Source: Prorocentrum cordatum (taxonomy: Eukaryota > Sar > Dinophyceae > Prorocentrales > Prorocentraceae). Taken from it: DNA of 64,000 nt. The position numbers and the translations under genes are program-made. This document shows positions 43,600 to 54,699 of the stretch, in pieces. The notes below the pieces were generated by a model. The model made no database searches. It worked only from the letters and a program-made list of their open reading frames with translations, and was not told where the DNA came from. Every line of letters begins with the position of its first letter. Within the stretch, counting starts at the first letter, position 1. The stretch is taken from NCBI GenBank assembly GCA_963575745.1, contig CAUYUJ010018052.1:136501-200500 (forward strand). The letters run 5' to 3'.

Positions 43600-44700
43600 A
43601 AACTTGATGGTGGAATTGAACAATTCTTCGCACGTGTTGTTCAATCGTTGTTGTTTGAACGAAATTGTGGTGACGTCTGTAGCAATTTTCGATAGGGAAG
43701 GGGAAACATTTTTGTTTCCGTGTTTCGACCGGAGAAGCAAAGCGAATTTGCACGCAGTTTGTGTTTCTGAAAAGTGGGTTCTATCAGACATTGTTTGGAA
43801 TGATTGTTTAGACTTGCCGGAAGTTTTTGGAGAGAGTCCGGATCCGAGAGTTTTTGCGGCCCTGATCTCGTATCGAGTTTTGTTTTGAAACTGTCTGGGA
43901 CGGATCTAGCGTTCTGTATCGCGGTGTAGGAAGATCTTAATCGATATCGATGGCCGAAGTATTCGTATGTACATTAGATACATCGCTTATTTAAGCGTCA
44001 TAGAGTCAGCGACCCGGAGAAATACAGAGGAGTGCAAGTCACATCGTTAATATCGAAAATTGTGAAGCGAGTTTTTAAGCTCGTTTTTTGGTGGGGAGCT
44101 TGAAGTCTCATCTAATTCGAATATTTTGCAGATGCGATTTATTTAGCATTGAATGATGCATTGTTACGATGTCTGAGGCGTTTGCAGGAGTTCGCCATAT
44201 GTGCCGGGGTTTGCCAAATGTAACATTTAATTGACTTAATGATTTACAGGAATTTGTCAGAGTGTCAGTTTTGGCGAGAATTCCGGATTATCGAGTCATT
44301 TGTTTGTCTCTATTTTTTCTTTTGTTTGTCTCCATGTGCACAAGAATGTGTTGGCAGTTTAATGCTTCGGAGTTGAAATGCGTCTCTCGTAAGGTCGATG
44401 CTAAGGATTGGAATTGCTTTCACGAAGGCCCGATTTTGGAGCGGAGTTTGGTTTGGATTAGAGCCCATCGTGATGTGTAGCTCTCCTCTCCTTCGCCTCC
44501 CTCGCCGAGCTCTGTATTTTACCTTAAACTCGTTTGTAAGCATTTTCCATAATGAGCCAGGTTGTGCATTTCTCGAGTTTTATTGTAGGTGAGTGTTTTG
44601 GGCAGTCTAGTGAGCCATGGGGCCCATAATCGAGCGGGACAGGTCCCGCAATTTAGGTTTGTCCTAGTTTGAGTTCTGTAGGTCCATTACAGCCCGCGGA
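43600..44700. other. AT-rich island, no gene recognised
   Basis: Base composition drops sharply to AT-rich for about 1.1 kb, unlike almost all of the window. A plus frame reads MVELNNSSHVLFNRCCLNEI and on to TGA at 43886-43888. Another runs 44262-44480 with a hydrophobic segment. Neither resembles a family I know. No repeats are visible. Possibly a foreign or recently inserted segment. Confidence 0.4.
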
Positions 44701-46865
44701 CAGACCATTTGAGCAAATGTGCACACATGTTTTTGTTGCCCTCTGAATGTGCATTGTATGGTAGCATAGCCGTACCAAAGGCCAGCGTGTAGTGTAGCAG
44801 ACCGTGCATGCAGGCAGCGCGGGTGCAGCAGAGGAGCAGGGCGGGCCACCGCAACCGTTGGCTCAAGCGCGAGAGGAAACGGATTCCTTATCATCCATCC
44901 GCCGGTCCACAGCCTTCCCCAATCAAATTTAGTGGACACACTGGGGCCCGGAGAGGCCTCCACGCCACCCCACGTACGGCACGGGCGGCCGTGGCAACGA
45001 GTTGTCGGAGCGAGGTGAATCGTGTGATGTCGTGGTGGACGGATCTGGCACACAATGCATCATAGCGGATTGGAATCGTGCTGCCTTCGCCGCCGAATTC
45101 TTACAGCCAGGTGTCGAATACACAATGCGCGCCAGGATGCTGGCCCCAGTGTGGCCGATCCTGCGCCAGTCGCCACAAGCGGCCGAACATTGCGACCCTG
45201 CCACTGCTTGTGAGCGCGTCACTGCCATGAAGACCCCATGCAATAATCACAAGGGCGCCGCACGTCTTCCTAATGCCTCGGGTCTGGCCCACTGGGGACC
45301 TAAGAGGACGTTCGCTGGAGTGCGTAGCCGTCCAGCAAGCCCTGGGCTTTGATGTGGCAGTGGAAAAGAAGCATACCGCACGCCTGCGCACCTATCTGAT
45401 GAAGTAAGTCAGGCCCTTCCTCTAGACGAAAAGCGCATAGCTCTCGCGAGTCTGGATGCGGATCGCCTTGCGAAGCACGCGCTCACCATCCACCCTCAGC
45501 CGTCACTTGCTGGTCTCGAGGAGCTGGATCGGCGGGTGGAATTCTCTTCTCTTGTGCTAAGGTGGTTGGAGCTGTTCTTCGCCTGCTTCCTGAGCTTGAG
45601 TTTGTGCGAACCCCGCATCAGGCGCGCCGCCCTAAAATCCGACCTCCTCCCGACTGGCATGAGTGGCCGACTCTGGACGGAGGCGAGATGTTCAAAGGCG
45701 GGACGAGTTTTTTTTGGGGGGGGGCTCGAGAGCGAGGCCCGACCTAGAAACCTGTTGTTCTGGTTTCGCCAAGGCCCCGAGGCGCCTTGAGGGTGCTGAG
45801 TCTGTGAGAATGCATGAGCTGGGCTTTGCGGCCTTGAACAAGACTTACACACCGATGATTGCTTGCACCACGCGGTATATACACTAGACACAGCTGCCAG
45901 TTGCTCGGCCAGATTTGCTTTAGGACCCTGGGGCCCTCAGCTGAACATGCCCTGACAAATATTCGAATGGTCGCCACCTGCGCGAGCACCGGCCAAGCCG
46001 GTGCTCCTTGCCCCATCCAGGCCCTGGCGCTGCTGGCAAAGCGCACTTGGTCGACAACGATCGGCGTCGAACACTTGCCGAGCGCATCAGGGCCAAGCAG
46101 GCGAGGTGAGGTGCAGGTGATCCGCCTCGGGCCGTGTGCCTCGCCGCTCCCCCCAAGGGCGCTGGGGGACCCAGCTGCCCCGCCCCCTGGGGGTTTCCTC
46201 CGCCCGTCGTGTTCCTGTTACTTTGGCCTCGTGCGGTTCCAGCTCGATCCGACCCCCCCCACGGGCGACCACCCCTTGGTTGGAAGGCTGCTTTGGGTGG
46301 CGATGGCTGCATCCAGACGAGCACCGAAGGCAACCACGACAGGAGAAGGTGGAGGAGAGGGTGACAATCTCGGTCGGTCGGTCGGTCCGTCGTGGCGCGG
46401 TGAAGTCCGTAGCCTGTGCTGGGAGGGGACAGGGCAGAGAAACCATGGAACATGTGCAACGCGTGCGCTTGCAAAGGGGGGTAAAAAAGGGGAGGGGGGG
46501 GGGCACGAGACCCGGAACACAAGACTTCCTCCGCGCTCCCCGCAAGGGCGGGGTGCCCCCAGCGATGTCATCCGGCGCCCCTGTGAGCCATGCAGCGGTT
46601 GGCCATATGGAAGTCGGCAATCGGACCCATCGACACAAAGCAAGGCGACGCCCACTCGTGCGTCATCCACTCGCCCACCTCTCCCAAGCACGCGGGGAAG
46701 AGGCGGGAGACATCCGAGACAATGGAAGACGCGAGCAGACTGCAAAGCTGCTGAGGGTGAACTCTCGCCTGCGCAGTCATCCACTCACGACTCTCACCGA
46801 GCCCCAGCACAGAACAGATGAGCGCAGCGTCCACATCGCCCCCGCCTGGGCCTGCAGTCGGCAAC
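44701..46865. other. Spacer with weak coding signals, no gene recognised
   Basis: The plus strand at 45300-45780 has two adjacent frames with plausible bias (CVAVQQALGFDVAVEKKHTA, then LDEKRIALASLDADRLAKHA) that would need a frame change at about 45405. A stretch at 45860-46120 also reads without stops. No domain is identifiable. May be decayed coding DNA. Confidence 0.25.
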
Positions 46866-47310
46866 CTCCTCCTCCTCCTCCTCCTCGCCCTCCTCTTGAT
46901 CCCCTCCTCGTCCTCCCCGTCCTCCTCCTGATCTTCTCCTCCTCCCGCCCGTCCTCGTCCCCCCCTCCTGACCTTCTCCTCCCTCCCGCACCCTCCCGGT
47001 GGGCCTCCTGCAGCCTCCCCCCCCGCACCCTCCCCCCGATCTTCCCCTCCTGCACCCTCCCCCCCCGCACCCTCCCACTGGGCCTCCTCAGACATCCCGC
47101 CTCCGCTGCCGTGCCTGTCGGCCGGTACCCCTCGACGGCGGCTCCCCGTTTCCTCCTTCTCCCCCTCCTCCTCCCCCTCCTCCTCCCCCTCCTCCTCCTC
47201 CTCCTCCTCCTCCTCCTCCTCCTCCTCCTCCTCCTCCTCCTCCTCCTCCCCCTCTTTCTCGACGGCGGTTCCCATTTCCTCCTCCTCCTCCTCCTCCTCC
47301 TCCTCCGAAC
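46866..47310 (+). repeat. TCC arrays with a duplicated segment
   Basis: TCC runs at 46866-47000, 47160-47250 and 47278-47305. The phrase CGACGGCGGYTCCC occurs at 47142 and 47260. CTCCCCCCGCACCCTCCC words repeat at 47020-47090. Confidence 0.88.
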
Positions 47311-47800
47311 CCAAACATGTGAGCATCTCTTGGGAGGTCGGCTTTTGCTTCCGCCGCCTTCCGCCGCCCTTCCGCCAGCTACCGCCAGCGGAAGGGGCCT
47401 CGTTTTACTGCCGCCGCCTTCCGCCGCCCTTCCACCAAGGAAGAGATGGCAGCTCCTTCGACCTGCGAAGGCAAGGCCTTTTTCGAACGCCTCACGTGTG
47501 CATACACGCATTCGTACTCCAGATTTCGTAATAAAGGGAGGTGGATCTTATTTCGGGGGGGTCTTTTCCAGGCTATCTTGGAGGGCCTGGGGGCCCCTGG
47601 GGGGGTCTGGGGACGATGTTTTGGAGGGTTCTCCCACGGGGGAGGTCTGAAATGGCTCGTCTTGGAGGGTCCAGACCCCATCCCTTTTATTACGAAATCT
47701 GGAGTACTCGTATTCCGAAGCATTCGGAATAACGTCACCCCTCCGAGCCCGAACCTTGCCGACCCCTGGCCCTGGAACCCCTTCGGACGATCTTGCGCGG
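47311..47800. other. Spacer with a duplicated 40-bp block
   Basis: TGCCGCCGCCTTCCGCCGCC occurs at about 47409, with a near copy at about 47346. Further on, CGTATTCCGAAGCATTCG and CGTACTCCAGATTTCG are loosely inverted. No gene. Confidence 0.4.
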
Positions 47801-47870
47801 GGCGGAGGAGGAGGAGGAGGAGGAGGAGGAGGAAGAGGAGGAGGAGGAGGAGGAGGAGGAGGAGGAGGAG
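47801..47870 (+). repeat. GGA array
   Basis: About 70 bp of GGA repeats. Confidence 0.9.
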
Positions 47871-48004
47871 CGCCCCTGCCGGGCGGCCGAGCGGCCCCCG
47901 CGAGAGCCCAGAGCGGCCCCCGACACCCACCAGACGCCCGAAGACTGCCCAAGGAGGACCCCCAGGAGACCATCGAGCAACAGAAAAAAGGACGTCCCAA
48001 TCGG

Positions 48005-48202
48005 AGGCCTGGAAATTGGCACCAACACCAAGACAGGGGGTTGCCTCCACAGGGGGAAGGTGATCCTAGATTTTCGGTGTTGGTGGTAACAGTTCGGCCA
48101 CCTTGGAAGCCAGAATATCACCACCATCACCGAGATCGGGATCGTTCTTCCCTCGGTGGAGGAACAGCGCCGATATTGGTGTTGGTGTCAATCTCTAGGC
48201 CT
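48005..48202 (+). mobile_element. Introner-like palindromic element, copy 3, full length
   Basis: Starts AGGCCTGGAAATTGGCACCA and its reverse complement starts AGGCCTAGAGATTGACACCA, giving terminal inverted repeats of about 25 nt. The inner arms (TTGCCTCCAC...GGTGATCC against GATCGTTCTTCCC...GGTGGAGG) and the GGTGGTAA / ATCACCACCATCACC centre match copy 1. Flanked by CCCAAT at 47996-48001 and 48207-48212, a likely target duplication with a 3-4 nt spacer, as at copy 1. No host gene is recognisable. Confidence 0.72.
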
Positions 48203-48204
48203 GC

Positions 48205-48510
48205 GACCCAATGTTTGTGCATGATTTTCTGGGCGTCCGAGACCGCCCAGGAGTCGGTCCACACACCTCGGCGGAAGCTGCTTGAGCCGACAGCGTGTTC
48301 CGGCATGCCTTTTCTAAGCGTTTCCCAATACGCGTGCCCAGAAGCTCTCCAGAAGGCACTTCGGAAGCTCTCTCCAGGTCCTTCCAGAAGTTCTTCGCCG
48401 GGCCTTTCCACGCCATTCGGGCGCCCTGTTATCTGGGATTTGGGCCCCACAAGTGATTTCCCAATGTTTGTATATGATTTTCTGGGCGTCCGAGACCGCC
48501 CAGGAGGCCC
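48205..48510 (+). repeat. Duplicated block GGCGTCCGAGACCGCCCAGG
   Basis: CCCAATGTTTGTRYATGATT followed by TTCTGGGCGTCCGAGACCG occurs at 48207-48252 and again at 48460-48508. The first copy starts exactly at the right flank of the introner-like element. Confidence 0.75.
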
Positions 48511-48950
48511 GAACGTCGGCCTTCAAATACCCAAAAGGGCCTCAAGACAGTGCAAGAAAACCCCAAGACGGCCCAACAGGCCGTCAAGATGGCCCGAAGA
48601 GAGCCCCATGTCGGCACAAAATATCCAACATGTTCCCCAAACGCTCCAAAACCGTGACCTGGATGTTGAGGGAGACCGTAGTTCCCAGCAAGGTGGCCCG
48701 AGAAAGCCCCCAGATGCCCCTCCAAATGCGCCCAAGAGTCTTCCACTGGCCCCTTAAAAGCCCCTAGAAGAGGAATGAGGGAAAGACAACGAAGACCATT
48801 CATACAACGACGATGACGAACATGGGAACAATGCGTTATCGCTATGATTACTGATATTACATACCTCTTATCCCGACAGAATGCCAAACTTGAAGGGCCA
48901 AGGTGCGTGGCGCGAAACGCCCGTGTAGCCTTGCGTATGCACGTCGGCAC
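48511..48950. other. CCCAAGACGGCCC-type degenerate repeat, no gene
   Basis: Words such as CCCAAGACGGCCCAACAGG recur loosely to about 48730, then unique sequence. Confidence 0.45.

Positions 48951-48954
<4 letters not shown>

Positions 48955-48990
<36 letters not shown>
48955..48990 (+). repeat. TA dinucleotide run
   Basis: About 32 bp of TATATA. Another TA-rich run lies at 51435-51475. Confidence 0.9.
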
Positions 48991-49129
48991 CTTCTCGAAT
49001 ATTCTTATAAGGGAAACCCCCCCCCCGTACATAAATTCGGCCCCTCGGACGTGAAAGTCGAAAGTTCGGATTCGGACCCCCTCCAGGCCACCCTGCGCCG
49101 CTCGGCCGGGCCCACGAACGCTTCCCGGA

Positions 49130-49650
49130 CGGTCCCGGGGAGACCCGAGACGGCCCAAGATCGCTCCGGGACGGCCCATGAGCGCTCACAGAGGGACCAC
49201 ACACGGCCCAAAAGGCTCCCAAGAGGTCCCAAGAGAGCTCAGAGAGGCTCCCCAAGAAGGCTTCGAGAGACTAATTTCGTCAATTTCGTATAGTTTTTCC
49301 GAGTATTTGGCCGTTTCCGCTTTCTCCGCTTTCTGCACTTCACGACGGCCCCATAGGCCCCCAAAACCGCCCAAAGGAGGCACAAGAGGTCCCCACGACA
49401 GCCCCAGGACGGCCCAAGACGGCCTCAAGACTCTCCAACGAGCGCCCGGGACGAGCCCAGGAGGCCCCAAGACTCCCCCAACAGAAGCCGAAAAGGAGGA
49501 ACATGACGCACCAAGAGGCCCCCGAGAGGCCCCAGACTCTCCCCAGACGCCCCAATCAGGTCTCAAGCCCCCGAGAGGCCCAAAAAATGCCCCCAGGGAT
49601 CCCCAAAACAGCCCCCAAGACGGCTCAATAACGCACCCAAGGGTCTCCCA
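49130..49650 (+). repeat. Degenerate CCCAAGAGG / CCCAAGACGG repeat
   Basis: CCCRAGA words recur every 9-12 bp for about 500 bp (GGCCCAAGACGGCC, CCCAAGAGGCCCC). The same words interrupt the 9-bp array at 50463-50545 and occur reverse-complemented at 51880-52160. Confidence 0.7.
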
Positions 49651-49781
49651 ATGCGGCCCCAGGAAGCTACAGTCATCAACATCCTTCGGAAATAGATACG
49701 CTTCCACCTCATTTGTGCCCTGGGCTTCCACGACGGCAACAATGAGTCGACAAGACGTGCAAGCTCCGCGAACCCCCCTAT
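49651..49781. other. Short spacer
   Basis: Nothing recognised. Confidence 0.3.
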
Positions 49782-51020
49782 GAGCCCTATGGACCCTATG
49801 AGCCCTATGCGCCCTACGACCCCTACGATCCCTATGAACCCTACGGGCCTTATGAGCCCCATGAGCCCTTTGAGCCCTACGAGCCCTATGAGCCCGATGA
49901 GCCCTACGAGCCCTATGCGCTCTATGAGCCCTATGACCCCTACGAGCCCTATGAGCCCCATGAGCCCTATGAGGAGCCCTACGAGCCCCATGAGCCCTGT
50001 GCGCCCTATGATCTTTACGATCCGTGTGAGCCCCATGAGCCCTATGAGCCTTATGAGCCGTGTCAGCCCGATGAGCCCTATGAGCCCTATGAGACCTATG
50101 AGCCCCAGGAGCCCTACGAGCCCTATGAGCCCTGTGAGCCCTATGGACCCACTGAGCCATATGAGCCCTATGAGCCCTACGAGTCCTGCGAGCCCTATTA
50201 GCCCCATGAGCCCTGCAAGCACTGTGAGCCCTATGGGCCCCAAGAGCCCTATGAGCCTGATGGCCCCTATGAGCCCTACGGGCCCTATGAGCCCTATGCG
50301 CCCTACGAGCCCTACGAGCCCCATGAGCCCTATGAGCCCTATGAGCCGTACGAGCCCTATGAGCCCCATGAGCCCTGTGAGCCCTACGAGACCTATGAGC
50401 CGAGTGAGCTCTACGAGCCCTTTGAGCCCTACGAGCCCTATGAGCCCTATGCGCCCTATGAGCCCAAGACGGCCCCAAGACAGCCCCAAGACAGCCGAAG
50501 ACACGCCCAAGACAGCCCCAAGACAGCCCAAGACAGCCGAGACCTATGAGCCCCATGAGCCCTATGAGGTATGAGCCCTATGGGCCCTACGAACCATATG
50601 CGCCCCATACGCCCTGGGGGACCCAAGATCCCTCTGAGACCGATGAGCCCTATGAGCCCTATGAACCCTATGCGCCCAATGAGCCTTATCAGCCCCATGT
50701 ACCCTATGAGCCCTATGAGGCCTATGAGCCCCATGAGCCCTACGAGCCCTATGAGCCTCATGAGCTCTATAAGCCCTATGACCCCTGCGGGCCCTGTGCA
50801 CCCCATGGGCCCCATGCCGCTCAGGGCGTTCACGCGGGTGAAGCGCGCTGAGAGCCCTTTCAGACTCATGCACCCCACGGCCCACGCTAGCCCACAGAGC
50901 ATGACGAGCCCTATGAGCCCCATGGGCCCCGTCGACCCTATGAGCCCTACGACCCGGACGACCCGTCCTGAACCTGATCACCCTTCCGGGCCCAGTGGGC
51001 AAAATGACCGCCATGGGCCC
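49782..51020 (+). repeat. 9-bp tandem array TATGAGCCC, about 1.2 kb
   Basis: Over a hundred units of TATGAGCCC / TACGAGCCC, broken at 50463-50545 by CCCAAGAC repeats and fading after about 50870. The period is a multiple of three, so each frame encodes a constant tripeptide: Tyr-Glu-Pro, Met-Ser-Pro or Ala-Leu with stops on the plus strand; Gly-Leu-Ile or Ala-His-Arg on the minus strand. The main base change is TAC-G to TAT-G, which is silent in the Tyr-Glu-Pro frame. It is also exactly what CpG decay gives, so it is not evidence of coding. Confidence 0.92.
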
Positions 51021-51720
51021 CATGATCCGAGGAAGCCCCATGAGCCGACGCGGTCCACGTGGCCAAAGACCATTGGCTTCGGCGATGCCTTGGGCGCTCC
51101 GCGCCTCCGCGCCCAATGAGCTCATCAGCCCGAGAGCCCCTTCTGAATTCAAGCTCGGCTGCGGACACTGGAAACCCCATGGCCCCCAGGTGCCGCGATG
51201 CCCGACGTTTCCCATCTCCACATTCCGCCCCCGAACTTCTAAGATCCAGTCACGGCAAAGAGCCTTTCAGCACACTGACCCAAAGAACCCAATGAATCGT
51301 ATCAGCCCTATGGGCCCCGTGAGCCTCATTGCCAAATCAGACCGCGGTGCGTGCGACCACGGGTAGAGGCGAACCTCGCTGACGCCATGCGACCAAGATT
51401 TTAAAGGCGAAGCGAAGCGAGCCGGTAAAATCTTGTATATATATGTTATATATATATATGTATACACAGATGCATATGTACAGATAAGACTGAATACGTT
51501 TCTTGAACTTGGGCATGCAAGTGGAAAAACAAAACGGTAAAACAAAAACGTTAGCGATAATTGTTTCTGGCCTTTTTCCGGCATCGTCGTCAACTTAATG
51601 TGTTCATTGTCCTTTCCTCATGTTGCTTCTTCCTCTTCCCAATTCTCGCCCTACCCTGCAAATTTCTGCCCATCGTCCTGAGCTCTTTTTGCAGATGCTC
51701 CTCCTTGGAGTCCCTTGGTG
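51021..51720. other. Spacer with a TA-rich tract, no gene
   Basis: GC-rich at first, then AT-rich with TATATA at 51435-51475. No domain. Confidence 0.35.
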
Positions 51721-52250
51721 GCCTCACGTAAATTATTAAGGGCTTCTGCAGACCTTCTGGAGGCCTCCTGGGCGCCTTCTGGGGGTTTCTCAAAACCTCC
51801 TCGGGTCACCCTGCTTCCAACCGTGGTCTCCTTAAACGACCGGGTCACGATTTGCGATTTGGAATGCTTCGGGGCTCATCTTGGAGCCATCTTGGGCCGT
51901 CATGGGGCTCTCTTCGGGCCAACTTGGGGAACTGTTGTGCCGTCTTGGGGCTCTCTTATACTGCCTGGAAGCCCTTTTGGGTACTCGTGGGGCGATTTTC
52001 GGCCCTCCTGGGCGGTCTTGGACTCCCAGAAGACCGAAGAACAGAGATCTCCTAAAATCACACAACAACTTTTTGAACTCAATGTTTGTTGCGCTTCGCA
52101 AGCGTATTGTCATATTTGGGCCGTCTTCGGGCGTCTGGTGGGTGTCTGGGGCATCTTGGGGCCCTCGCGGGGCTGTTCAGCCGCCCTGCTGACCAGTTTG
52201 GGCCTGTTGCCCAGGCCCAGCACCCAGGCCCAGCAGGGGCTTCTGGGGGA
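51721..52250 (-). repeat. Reverse-complement CCCAAGACGG-type degenerate repeat
   Basis: TTGGGGC, TCTTGGGCCGTC and CTCTCTTCGGG words repeat. The area around 52120-52160 (GGGCGTCTGGTGGGTGTCTG) mirrors 47920-47945 (CACCCACCAGACGCCC). Confidence 0.55.
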
Positions 52251-52258
52251 CCTTGCCG

Positions 52259-52394
52259 ACCAGCCATAACTGGGGGAGCTGTGGTCCTTACCCCCCTGGG
52301 GGAACTCATCGCGTCGACGATCTCTTGAGAGGGGTGTCGAAGTCGATGGGTCCCCCAGAGGGGTAAGGACCACAGCTCCCCCAATTGTGGCTGG
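52259..52394. other. Long inverted repeat (hairpin), arms about 68 nt
   Basis: The left arm contains GGGGGAGCTGTGGTCCTTAC and the right arm its exact complement GTAAGGACCACAGCTCCCCC. Pairing extends outward (CCAGCCATAACT with AATTGTGGCTGG) and inward (CCCCCTGGGGGAAC with GTCCCCCAGAGGGG). The loop is very short. Could be a MITE or the source of a hairpin RNA. Confidence 0.75.
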
Positions 52395-53826
52395 CCTGCC
52401 TTCTGCAAGAGCTTCCGGGGCCCCCCCCGAGTCCATGGATCCTGGGGGGGGTCGGTCTCTTTTGGGGGGGGGGTCCCGCCCCCCTGGATTGCACAATTCT
52501 AGAAAAGGTAATGCCGCCACTTCGCCACCTGACGGCCGATATGGGGCAATGTCCAGGCCTTTCTGCCATACATCAAGAACATCGCATAATCGACGTTCTT
52601 CCTGCTAGTATTGACGTTTTGTCACAGTCGTTGCAATGATGGGAGGCGGAACGCATCGCGCGCGAAAAAGCGACATTCTGCTCGCGCCCCAGCGCTGCGC
52701 CCGTGTTCTGTGAAGATTCCGCACCCGCTGGGGCACAGCGCAAGGCCTTCTGTTCGCCTACACCCGTCGGCCTCGGGCCCGCACTCGGCAGAACGACGTG
52801 TGCCTCGCTCGCCCAAGCGCAAGATTTCTTCCTGAAAGCTGTGCTCCCGCCTCGGCGGGGCGTAAATCTTCCCGATCGCTCGCCCTACTGGAGACTGGAC
52901 CGGAAGCTGCTCTGCGTTTGGCAATAAGCGTGGGGGGGGTGCCACCCCCGCCGGCAGCCACAAGTCGACCCCCGTCGCAAGAGAACTGTGCCGCGCGACG
53001 TCGACACCAGTCGGCCCACCGTCACTCGCTGCAAAAAAACAAACGCCTGGCCCACGGGCGCGTTCGAGTTGACATTGACCCACGTCGGGGGGGAACCCCC
53101 AAGCTTATCACCAAACGCAAAGAAACTCGAGAAATGCAGGTTGTTTCAGATTCCACGTTCTCCCCAAAAATTGCGATCCCACTTGTGCGCGACGCATGTT
53201 GTTCCTCTGCGCGCGCGTGAATGCCGTCCGTGGGCTCTGAGAGGGCGCGCGCCAGTCCCAGGATTCACTTGTGCCAGCATTGGTTTCTCTATGCCATGTG
53301 TGTGTATGTGAGCGAGCGGGGCCCGTTGACTCATTCAAGGTACATGGCCTGAATTTGAGTGTTCGCTCAGTGTTGTATGTGGCCGCCGCATGGATCGGGA
53401 CAGAGTTTTGTGGTTTCGGGCTCGGCTAAATATGCATTGAACCTCGCCGTGTGCGTACAGTACCTCCCCCTGTTGCTGTACGCGGTGTGCGTCTCATCCG
53501 AAGTCTTCTCGCTTTCGGAGGCGGCACTTCAGGGGCGTTGGCGTTGATGTCAAAAAAAGCCCTTTATTCTAAAGGTGCTTTCTTCCCTGAAGCATACGCT
53601 CCTCCGTCATGCATGTTTGTTCGCCGTTACGGAACCTCAAGGAGGAAGGGCATTCTGACGTTTCCAATGTTTTCGGGTGCCTTGGGGAAGTTTCTGGACG
53701 CTTCCCGATGTTCCGGGAGAACGGGGAGTATGTGAGGAGAGGAGGGGGGATGTTATTGGTCGAAGCCTTCTGCGCAGCAAGGCGCCCAAAGGGGCTTGTC
53801 CAGATGGGTCGGCCTCCTCACGATGG
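52395..53826. other. Spacer, no gene recognised
   Basis: Long G runs near 52440-52480. Frames of 90-150 codons occur on both strands without any domain. Confidence 0.35.
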
Positions 53827-54112
53827 AAGATGCCTCCTACTCCTTCTCCTCCTCCTCCTTCTCCTCCTCCTCCCCCTCCTCCTCCTCATTCTCCTCCTCC
53901 TCCTCCTCCTCCTCCTGCTCCTGCTCCTCCTCCTCCTCCTCCTCCTCTCTCCTCCTCACCCTCCTCCTCCTCCTCCCTCCTCCTCCTCATCCTCCTCCTC
54001 CTCCTCCTCCTCCTCCCCTCCTCCTCCTCCTCCTCCTCCTCCTCCTCCTCCTCCTCCTCCTCCTCCTCCTCCTCCTCCTCCTCCTCCTCCTCCTCCTCCT
54101 CCTCCTCCCCCT
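53827..54112 (+). repeat. Long TCC array
   Basis: About 285 bp, nearly pure TCC, ending in a C run. Confidence 0.92.
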
Positions 54113-54542
54113 CCCCCCCCCCACCCTTCGAAAACTGCACCCTTGTCTGGGGCCTTTTTTGCCCATGACTCCGCTGCAGCACCCTAGACACGGGAACTCG
54201 CCTGCCACATGGCGTAGAGTGCCACCTGCGGCTCTCGGTAAAGGGTAGGTACCGCATGCGTCGTTGAAGCACAATTCGCTCCCAACTTTGCGGGGCTGGC
54301 CGATTGATGGCGCCATGATCCAACTCCACAAGGTCAGCTGGCGAAATCACCGGCGTCCCACTGGAACTTCGTTGCTCCGTGCAGAACAGCCGCAGCCACT
54401 TGGTCGGCCAGCCACTTGGGGGATGGTCGCTGACAAATTTGGCGCACGCTCTGTAACGAGGCGCGCTCAGGCAATTACATAATCCCACCTGCCCGCTGGG
54501 CGGCCAGCGAGCTGAAGGACCCTCCCGAGACCCCTCTCCTTA
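54113..54542. other. Spacer, nothing recognised
   Basis: Unique-looking sequence. The phrase CAGCCACTTGG/TCGGCCAGCCACTTGG is locally duplicated near 54392-54418. Confidence 0.35.
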
Positions 54543-54699
54543 GGTCGGGCATGTCCCCCTACAGGGGGATCTTGGACGAAACATCAAACATGACCCAAAA
54601 ATGTCCCCCCAAAAAATAAACACATGTTCAAACAAATCGTCCCCAGGCTATTTGTCGACTATTTCTGGATATTCCTCCTGTAGAGGGGCGTGCCCGACG
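54543..54699. mobile_element. TIR element family 2, copy 2, compact MITE, TA-flanked
   Basis: Left end GGTCGGGCATGTCCCCCTAC; reverse complement of the right end CGTCGGGCACGCCCCTCTAC; the match continues as AGGRGGA. Flanked by TA on both sides (54541-54542 and 54700-54701), the target-site signature of the Tc1/mariner superfamily. No coding capacity. Confidence 0.7.

Noticed and set aside
46136-47650. 504-codon plus-strand frame
   Set aside because: About half of it is TCC-array Pro/Leu/Ser runs; the unique part has no domain or consistent codon bias.
49186-50556. 456-codon minus-strand open frame of Ala-His-Arg repeats
   Set aside because: Produced by the 9-bp array, whose period keeps frames open on both strands; no non-repeat protein sequence in it resembles a domain.
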